From: Arthrobacter sp. ISL-5
GTDB taxonomy: Bacteria > Actinomycetota > Actinomycetes > Actinomycetales > Micrococcaceae
Direction: 5' to 3'
Assembly (NCBI RefSeq): GCF_018613835.1
Contig: NZ_JAGGPM010000001.1
Coordinates: 57,548 to 121,547, forward strand
Length of the DNA: 64,000 bases
Shown here: one piece after another, positions 58,507 to 64,000 of the stretch
Layout of the letters: each line of letters begins with the position of its first letter
Numbering within the stretch: position 1 is the stretch's first letter
Position numbers and translations under genes: made by a program
Notes under the pieces: generated by a model
Database searches by the model: none
Told to the model about the DNA's origin: nothing
What the model saw: only the letters and a program-made list of their open reading frames with translations

Positions 58507-60984
58507 GTGAACCCGGAGGAGCCCCAAGCTTCCGGGCAAACGGGCGTGCGCGCGTTGTTCTCGGCCGACGGCTGGCTCCTCTTCCTTCTCTCCAGCGTGT
58601 CCCGGCTGTACCTGGGCGTGCTGCTGAGCCTGGCCGCCATCGCACTCCTGCCTGCCCTGCTGGGTTGGCAGGGCAGTGTTGTCCAAAGCGGCTCCATGGA
58701 ACCGCACATCAGCGTCGGAGACGTCGTCCTGTCTGACAGACTCGCCGGCACTGACTCCGTCCCTGTCGGTGGTGTGATCGAGTTCACCAGCCCCGCCTCG
58801 GCCGAGCCCGGCGGTGTGGAAAAGACCCGGCTGCACAGGATCATTGCCGAAAAGCCCGACGGGACCTTCATCTCTGCCGGTGACGCCAACGCAGAGCCCG
58901 ACAGCACCCCGGTGAAGCGGGAACAGATCACGGGCAGGGCCCGGCTCCTCGTGCCCGCCATCGGACTGCCCGGCCTCTGGCTGGGCACCCGCTCCTTCGG
59001 AGCCCTGGCCCTGTGGGGCGCCGCCACCCTGCTCTGCCTGTGGGCCGCCGTGTATGGAGCCCGACCGGCGATCTCACCGCACTCAGAAACAAAACCAGAC
59101 ACTGCGACAAAATCAGGCACCGGGACAAAGCCAGGCCCTGGGGACCGGCCGAGGGTGAAGGCCTTCGCCCGCCGGCACCGCAGGGCTGTAGCGATGATGC
59201 TGGTCTTGGCCGCTCTTTGCATCCTCGTGATCGCCGGCGCCGCTGCTTTCTCCTCCGCGGCTTTCTCCGCCACCACCCGCAACGCCACGAACACTTTCGC
59301 CACGGCCCAGGACTGGGCTCCGCCGACGGTAACCCTGAACAATCCGGGCTCACCGGTGAAGGACACCGTGAACGTCAGCGCGTCTGCCTCCGATGCCGAA
59401 TCGGGTATCCGCGACGTCGTGATCCAGTACCTTGCACCGGGCGGCTCAAACTGGACCACGCTCTGCACCGATGCCGCGGCTCCCTACTCCTGTGCCTGGA
59501 ACACCACCACCGGGGCCGACGGCGGCTATGGCCTGCGCGCCATCGCCACCGACAACGCCGGGCACAGCACCACCTCGGCCCAGATCGACACCGTGGTGGC
59601 CAACAGCCTGCTCGTGGTCCTGGCCGACCCCGGCGAAATCCAAAAAGGCACCGTCAACCTCTCCACCACCCTGTACAACACCGGCGCCTCGAGCTACACC
59701 GTGCGGGTGGAATACTCCGTGGCCGGGGCGAACAACTGGAAGACTCTCTGCGCCGCCCTCGTCTCCCCCTACAACTGCTCCTGGAATACCGCGTTGTTCG
59801 CTAACGGCTACTACGACCTGCGCTCCGTCGCGACCGCGGGCACCACCAGCACGACGTCGGCTGTGGTGGCCGATATTCTGGTGGACAATCAGGCGCCCGC
59901 CGTCACGATGACGGACCCCGGCACCCCTCTCAGCGGAACCCGGACGTTCGCTGCCACGGCGACCGAAGCCGATTCCGGCGTCGCCCAGGTCCAGCTCCAA
60001 TACGCCTCCACCGGCAGCCCGACCTGGACCACATACTGCACCGTGACCGCGGAGCCGTACTCCTGCCGCTTCGACACAACCACCCTGCCCAACGGCAGCT
60101 ACAGCTTTCGGGCCATCGCCACCGACGCGGGGGGCCTCAGCACCACTTCAGCCGCCATCACGAACCGGATCGTGGACAACACGATATCCTCGGTCTCCGT
60201 CGAGGACCCGGGCGCGTACCTTAACGGCACCGTCACCCTGACAGCGGCCGCGAACAGCACAGCAGGCATCACCAATGTCAGGATCCAGACCGCCCCCTCA
60301 GGGACCACCACCTGGACCACCAAGTGCACGATTGCCGCCGCCCCCTTCACGTGCGGCTGGGACACCACTACTGTTTCCGATGGCCTGTATGACCTGCGCG
60401 CTGTCCTCACCGACGGCACCGGCGCCCAAACCACCTCCGCGACAGTCAGCGCCCGCCGCGTGGACAATAGCCCGCTGCGCGGCGTGGACATCCAGACCGT
60501 CAACGGCGCCGCCACCCCAGGGCGGCTCCAGCCCGGCGACAGCGTGAACTTCACCTACAGCCAACAGGTCAACATGGCGACTGTCAGCCCGGGCTGGACC
60601 GGGGCACCCCTTGCTGTCACGCTGCGACTGCGGGACGGCAACCTTCTGAGTCTGGGCAACAACGGAGACACGGTCGACATCCAGCGCGCAGGCAGCTCCG
60701 TGAATCTGGGATCGGTGAACCTGAAGCAGAACTACATCAAGAGCCGGACAACAGCCACGTTCAACGCCACCATGACCGCCGCTACCGTCACGGTCAGCGG
60801 TGTCCCGCGAACCGTCGTCACTGTCACCCTGGGCAGTATCGCAAGCGGCTCCACCACCCTGCGCACGGTCAACACCGCCTCCACCATGGTCTGGACCCCG
60901 ACCGCCGCCGTGACGAACCTCTCGGGGAGCCCTTCGTCCGTTGCCCCAGCCAACGAAACAGGTGTCCTGGACAGGGAATTCTGA
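58507..60984 (+). CDS. SipW-type signal peptidase fused to an export segment and four cysteine-paired repeats
   Basis: An 825-residue multi-domain protein. Residues 35-55 are a membrane helix. The S26B (archaeal/ER-type) peptidase follows with Ser63 in QSGSMEPHI, His110 in TRLHRII and Asp126 in SAGDANAEPD. There is a second helix (162-182), a basic linker, then a third helix and SipW-substrate-like boundary (MMLVLAALCILVIAGAAAFSSAAFSATTRNATNTF, from residue ~228). Four ~96-residue beta-repeats follow, each with C-x8-C-x-[WF]-[ND]-T (second Cys at 329, 424, 520, 616), and a C-terminal beta domain. The peptidase may process its own tail. GTG 58507 lacks a strong ribosome site. Confidence 0.82.
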   Translation: MNPEEPQASGQTGVRALFSADGWLLFLLSSVSRLYLGVLLSLAAIALLPALLGWQGSVVQSGSMEPHISVGDVVLSDRLAGTDSVPVGGVIEFTSPASAEPGGVEKTRLHRIIAEKPDGTFISAGDANAEPDSTPVKREQITGRARLLVPAIGLPGLWLGTRSFGALALWGAATLLCLWAAVYGARPAISPHSETKPDTATKSGTGTKPGPGDRPRVKAFARRHRRAVAMMLVLAALCILVIAGAAAFSSAAFSATTRNATNTFATAQDWAPPTVTLNNPGSPVKDTVNVSASASDAESGIRDVVIQYLAPGGSNWTTLCTDAAAPYSCAWNTTTGADGGYGLRAIATDNAGHSTTSAQIDTVVANSLLVVLADPGEIQKGTVNLSTTLYNTGASSYTVRVEYSVAGANNWKTLCAALVSPYNCSWNTALFANGYYDLRSVATAGTTSTTSAVVADILVDNQAPAVTMTDPGTPLSGTRTFAATATEADSGVAQVQLQYASTGSPTWTTYCTVTAEPYSCRFDTTTLPNGSYSFRAIATDAGGLSTTSAAITNRIVDNTISSVSVEDPGAYLNGTVTLTAAANSTAGITNVRIQTAPSGTTTWTTKCTIAAAPFTCGWDTTTVSDGLYDLRAVLTDGTGAQTTSATVSARRVDNSPLRGVDIQTVNGAATPGRLQPGDSVNFTYSQQVNMATVSPGWTGAPLAVTLRLRDGNLLSLGNNGDTVDIQRAGSSVNLGSVNLKQNYIKSRTTATFNATMTAATVTVSGVPRTVVTVTLGSIASGSTTLRTVNTASTMVWTPTAAVTNLSGSPSSVAPANETGVLDREF

Positions 60985-61019
60985 CCGTGGCCACACGGCC
61001 GCCGCTTTCGGGGGGCAGG

Positions 61020-61220
61020 TTAGAATCGCACCTCCACGTCGAACTCCTCCGACGGATCACCGGTGAGCCTGGCCGCCGCCTCCCGGACACTGTCAGGGAT
61101 TCCCTCGAAATTCCTCGCGCGGGCCACGAGGTCCGGCAGTTCCTCAACGCTCAGGTCCAACCAGCCGTCAGCGGCGCTCCTGATATGTGCTGTGAGCTTC
61201 AGAGCGGTTCCTCCCCCCAT
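61020..61220 (-). CDS. HicB-like antitoxin
   Basis: A 66-residue protein with the HicB fold (LKLTAHIRSAADGWLDLSVEELPDLVARARNFEGIPDSVREAAARLTGDPSEEFDVEV). HicB proteins neutralise the HicA mRNA interferase and bind their own promoter. No HicA gene is adjacent, and the DNA-binding C-terminus is absent or very short. The gene lies 60 bp from a transposon-end repeat. ATG 61220 is preferred over the extension. Confidence 0.72.
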   Translation of the reverse strand: MGGGTALKLTAHIRSAADGWLDLSVEELPDLVARARNFEGIPDSVREAAARLTGDPSEEFDVEVRF

Positions 61221-61281
61221 GATGACCGTCCGCCACCAGACTACTGCCACGACCGCGAAGCACCCCGCCCGAGATCCCCGC

Positions 61282-61328
61282 TGTCATTTTCAAAAGACGG
61301 CTGCACGAATGTCCGAGGTCGACTGCAC
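61282..61328 (+). repeat. Third Tn402-like terminal repeat, IRi-type (interior to the right)
   Basis: TGTCATTTTCAAAAGACGGC plus TGCAC (61282-61306) is followed after three bases by TGTCCGAGGTCGACTGCAC (61310-61328). This is closer to the class 1 integron IRi than the other copies. No matching partner end is visible in the window. Confidence 0.7.
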
Positions 61329-61487
61329 AATTGCGGATGGTGCCAGGATATTCATCGAGGCCGCACCGCCGGTAGCGCCAAACCAGAAGATCCACTCACG
61401 GGCTCGTTGAGGATCTTCAACGCCCGGGGGCGAAGTCCATCAATCCGATTTCTCCTGTAGAAATGGTGGTGATCGCCCCGGCGATGA

Positions 61488-61841
61488 TCATGCGGGGTTC
61501 CGGGCCTTCGATCTGAGCGCTGCGGTGTTCTGGATGGTGATGCGGCCGCGGCCTTGCCGGATGATGCCTTGGGCTGCGAACTCGGCCAGGGTCTTGCTGG
61601 TGGCTTCGCGGGTGGCGCCCAGCAGTCCTGCGATTTCGTGTGTGAGCCGGATAGGGCGGTTCTGTCCGAATCTGCCAGCCGGGGCGGTACTTGCGAGGTT
61701 GAGCAGGGTTGATGCAACGCGGGCCGTCATTGGGCGCAGGGCCAGATCGGTGAGGCGTTCTTCGAGCCGGGCGACTTGTTCTCCGAGGAGCCGGGAACTG
61801 GGGATGGCGATCCGGGGCTCCGAGATCAGGAATCGTTCCAC
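61488..61841 (-). pseudogene. Crp/Fnr-family regulator, C-terminal fragment
   Basis: 117 residues covering the linker helix and winged helix of a Crp/Fnr regulator (PMTARVASTLLNLASTAPAGRFGQNRPIRLTHEIAGLLGATREATSKTLAEFAAQGIIRQGRGRITI). The N-terminal cyclic-nucleotide-binding domain is missing; upstream sequence codes for a different fragment. It is probably a remnant that cannot sense an effector, though a lone DNA-binding domain might be made. Confidence 0.75.
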
Positions 61842-61969
61842 CTCCTCGGCGCTGAGGAGGCAGATCGCCGAACGCGCTGGATGGGACGTGCGCGTGCGTT
61901 CAAGGGTGCGTGGTACTCCCTCCGGTCGGTGGACTCGGCGCGTGTCTCCGGCGCCTCAGCCGCTCGTCC

Positions 61970-62045
61970 TCATCGTTCGGCTGGCGCTTCGTTCGTGACA
62001 ACGACTTTGCCGATGACCCGCCCGGTCTCCACGCGGATGAGGTCA
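61970..62045 (-). pseudogene. Quinone-oxidoreductase C-terminal fragment
   Basis: The frame reads ADLIRVETGRVIGKVVVTNE then APAER-stop, the typical end of zinc-independent MDR quinone oxidoreductases. Only ~25 codons remain. It lies between the Crp fragment and the small hypothetical gene, evidence of repeated deletion here. Confidence 0.5.
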
Positions 62046-62255
62046 GCATTTTGAGTGCTCGTGTGTTTCCCCGAACGGGACGGTTTTGCTGAAAGCTACT
62101 GTGTAGCGGCGGGGATTGTGCCGCGTGATCAGAATGCCACCGAGGTCCCGGGTTGCTAGTGATGCCGCCATGAGGGCTGATTCTGCATCGGCAAGCAGCT
62201 TGGAAATCTGTTCCGGGGCATGGATTAGAACCTCAAGTTCGGTCGTCTGATTCAT
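62043..62255 (-). CDS. Small hypothetical protein
   Basis: A 70-residue frame (TELEVLIHAPEQISKLLADAESALMAASLATRDLGGILITRHNPRRYTVAFS). It looks coding and alpha/beta, and is in the same direction as the Hpt-like gene upstream, 200 bp away. The C-terminus overlaps the degenerate quinone-oxidoreductase fragment, so it may be altered. Family not recognised. Confidence 0.55.
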   Translation of the reverse strand: MNQTTELEVLIHAPEQISKLLADAESALMAASLATRDLGGILITRHNPRRYTVAFSKTVPFGETHEHSKC

Positions 62256-62455
62256 CGAATTCTTTCCCATTCTTCACTTCTGGGGACTGTCGGACACCTT
62301 TGGCGGCGAACACAATGTTGGGGAGTCTGGGGCCTTTGCCGCATGAAGGCCCCGGTTCAGAAGTCCCTGGACCGGGGCGCCGGGCGGGGTGCGGGGCTCC
62401 GCAGGCGTGCCCCGGGGAATCATGTCACGATGCGCGCCTGGATTGTTTCGTGGAA

Positions 62456-62887
62456 TCATTTGATTTTTGCCCGGATGGCGGGCTGGGGCTTGGTGGTTTG
62501 GGATTCAAGCCGGGCGATTGTCCCGGCGGTGCAGTCGCGGATGCTTTCCAGGTGCGTCAGGAACACGGAAGCCGACGGGGCAGAGCCTGGCCCAGGGCCC
62601 GGAGGGCACAGCCTCAGCTTCCACTCCAGATCGCCGGCCAGGACTCCAAGACGGGAGGCGCCGACCATCAGACTGGATGTCTTGAGGCTGAGCACGGCGT
62701 CCAGTGCCGCCTCTGAATCCAGGGACTCCATGGCCCGGTCAAGGCTGTCGAGTCTGGCCGGCAGCAGCCGGATGTAGTTGTGGATGAAGCGGTCGCAGAT
62801 CCAGGGATCCGGCTGCAGTTCCTCACGGAGGCGGGCAAGGATGGCACCGTCCACCAAGGGTTGCCGCGTGCGCTGTGAGTCATTCAT
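62456..62887 (-). CDS. Hpt-like helical protein lacking the phospho-histidine
   Basis: A 143-residue four-helix protein with the Hpt pattern (FIHNYIRLLPARLDSLDRAMES, AVLSLKTSSLMVGASRLGVLAGDLEWKLR, and a last helix LTHLESIRDCTAGTIARLE). In functional Hpt domains the block reads H-x-L-K-x-S-S. Here the histidine position is Leu66, so it cannot accept phosphate in the usual way. It may be a decoy or scaffold in a two-component or c-di-GMP pathway. ATG 62887 is chosen for a GGGA site upstream. Confidence 0.72.
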   Translation of the reverse strand: MNDSQRTRQPLVDGAILARLREELQPDPWICDRFIHNYIRLLPARLDSLDRAMESLDSEAALDAVLSLKTSSLMVGASRLGVLAGDLEWKLRLCPPGPGPGSAPSASVFLTHLESIRDCTAGTIARLESQTTKPQPAIRAKIK

Positions 62888-63039
62888 TCGTTTTCCCGTT
62901 TTCGATTCGACTGATCTGATCAAGGACCTGTGCGGCAGATCCAGCGACCGGGGCGGGCGCCAGGAAGCCGCTCCGGGTGTTCAGAAAAAATTGAACAAAC
63001 CCTGATCATTCCGAGCCGGGTGCCTTTAGGATCAGGGAA

Positions 63040-63053
63040 GTGCCAGCTGGCAC
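63040..63053. promoter_or_regulatory. Perfect 14-bp palindrome upstream of the mannanase-like gene
   Basis: GTGCCAGCTGGCAC, 56 bp before the start codon. A nearby CCCTGATC (63000-63007) / GATCAGGG (63030-63037) pair adds a second dyad. They are possible operators; the regulator is unknown. Confidence 0.5.
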
Positions 63054-63108
63054 GCGAACTGACCGGCTGCTTCACCGGCAGCCTTGACGATTGCGGGGAC
63101 CGACCGCC

Positions 63109-64000
63109 GTGTTCAAGTTTGTGAAGATTCTCACTGCTGCTCTTGCCGTCGGCCTTGGCCTGACACTGGCAGGAGTCCAACCTGCCCAGGCTGCACGCGC
63201 AGCCCAGATTTCCCTCAGCCCGGCCACCGGGGCCGCCGGATCCGCCGTCACGGTCAACGGCACCGGCTTCAAAGTCTCCACAACGGGAACCATCATCGCA
63301 GGCTCCGCGACGTTTTCCTTCCGGACAGCATCGACCGGCGCGTTCAGCGCCTCGATCACCATCCCGGCAACCGCCACCGGGAAACTGACGGTCACGGCCA
63401 AGACCTCCTCCGTCCAGGCATCCTCCGTGTTCACGGTGACTCCGCCGGCGCTCCCGCCGGTCAGCACAGCAGCCCTGCGCTTCGGGGTGGCGACCGCCGG
63501 AGGCCCGCTGGCGAGCGGGGAGCTCGATGAAGTCTCGCAACTGGCCGGTGAGAGCCCTTCCAGCGTTCTCTTCTACAAGGATTTCCTCCAGCCGCCGCCC
63601 ATCAGCGAAATGAACGCCGTGCGGGCCCGCGGAGCCATGCCGCTGGTGACCTGGGAGCCGTGGGCCTGGGGCGGCGGACTGGACCAACCCGCCTATTCCC
63701 TGAACAGGATCACCGCCGGGGACTTCGACGCCAGCATCACGCAGTGGGGCCAGTCTCTGGCCGCCTGGGGATACCCGGTACAGCTGAGGTTCGCCCATGA
63801 GATGAACGGAAACTGGTACCCCTGGGCCGAAGGTGTCAACGGCAACCAGGCCGGGGACTACGTCCGGGCCTGGCGCCACGTCCACGATGTCGTGGCTGCC
63901 ACCGGCGCATCCAACGTCTCCTGGGTGTGGAGCCCGAACGTTCCCTACTACGGCTCCACGGACCTGGCCAGGCTCTTCCCCGGCGCCGGCTACGTGGACA
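63109..64000 (+). CDS. Secreted GH26 mannanase-like protein (runs off the window)
   Basis: At least 297 residues, open at the right edge. A signal peptide (KILTAALAVGLGLTLAGVQPAQA) precedes a ~80-residue IPT/Ig-like domain (ISLSPATGAAGSAVTVNGTGFKVSTTG...) and then a GH26 catalytic domain (FGVATAGGPLAS, MPLVTWEPWAWGGG). The acid/base Glu231 lies in LRFAHEMNGNWYPW. GH26 enzymes hydrolyse beta-mannans or related exopolysaccharides outside the cell. GTG 63109 gives a proper signal peptide. The nucleophile Glu would lie beyond the window. Confidence 0.88.
   Translation, partial: MFKFVKILTAALAVGLGLTLAGVQPAQAARAAQISLSPATGAAGSAVTVNGTGFKVSTTGTIIAGSATFSFRTASTGAFSASITIPATATGKLTVTAKTSSVQASSVFTVTPPALPPVSTAALRFGVATAGGPLASGELDEVSQLAGESPSSVLFYKDFLQPPPISEMNAVRARGAMPLVTWEPWAWGGGLDQPAYSLNRITAGDFDASITQWGQSLAAWGYPVQLRFAHEMNGNWYPWAEGVNGNQAGDYVRAWRHVHDVVAATGASNVSWVWSPNVPYYGSTDLARLFPGAGYVD

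Noticed and set aside
61842..62060. Possible N-terminal domain of the Crp/Fnr gene
   Set aside because: The readable sense here (VETGRVIGKVVV) matches a quinone oxidoreductase end, not a cyclic-nucleotide domain.

Overview
The window is high-GC DNA with long, densely packed genes, GTG starts, GlxR-type and NsrR-type regulatory sites and a ydaO-type riboswitch in front of a cell-wall gene. This points to an actinobacterium, most likely a Micrococcaceae soil organism such as Arthrobacter or Pseudarthrobacter. That assignment rests on gene content and composition, not on a database match.

Bases 1-44600 read as chromosomal backbone. In order they hold: a flavoprotein and a prolyl oligopeptidase (divergent pair); tRNA-Ser(GCU); a CrtI-like oxidoreductase with an MFS exporter; a RecQ helicase; phosphomannomutase; an Rrf2/NsrR regulator with flavohemoglobin; GTP-type PEP carboxykinase; tRNA-Arg(ACG); a FadR-type regulator; a disulfide oxidoreductase; a self-regulated operon of a degenerate ABC ATPase, a YhgE/Pip membrane protein and a TetR repressor; a VanY-like carboxypeptidase; SixA; dodecin; a two-component system; a lytic-transglycosylase-like protein under a probable c-di-AMP riboswitch; a YkcC/YkcB-like membrane glycosylation cluster whose second YkcB copy is frameshifted; upp and tadA; a PAP2 phosphatase; and a compact pterin-synthase-like / dehydrogenase / glycosyltransferase operon ending beside tRNA-Ser(CGA).

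From about 44600 rightward the window is accessory DNA with eroded genes. Its centre is a segment of about 9.07 kb (47015-56081). It is bounded by perfect 25-bp inverted repeats that begin TGTCATTTTC and end CTGCAC, with extra CTGCAC-type subrepeats arranged asymmetrically. This is the end architecture of Tn402/Tn5053-family transposons, the family whose ends also bound class 1 integrons. A serine resolvase lies just inside one end, but no tniA, tniB or tniQ transposition gene is visible, so the element looks non-autonomous. Its cargo is a TetR regulator with paired operator-like repeats, a SnoaL-like protein, an aldo/keto reductase, an SDR remnant, an MFS exporter, an SDR, a carboxymuconolactone-decarboxylase-family protein, two small hypothetical proteins and a DHFR-like reductase. 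The element appears to have inserted into the end of an older related element, and a third related end sits at 61282.

To the right (56100-64000) are an SRAP protein, small membrane and hypothetical genes, a broken TasA-like secreted protein, and a large protein that fuses a SipW-type signal peptidase to a SipW-type export segment and four cysteine-paired repeats. Then come a lone HicB-like antitoxin, decayed Crp/Fnr and quinone-oxidoreductase fragments, an Hpt-like protein lacking its phospho-histidine, and the start of a secreted GH26 mannanase-like protein that runs off the window.
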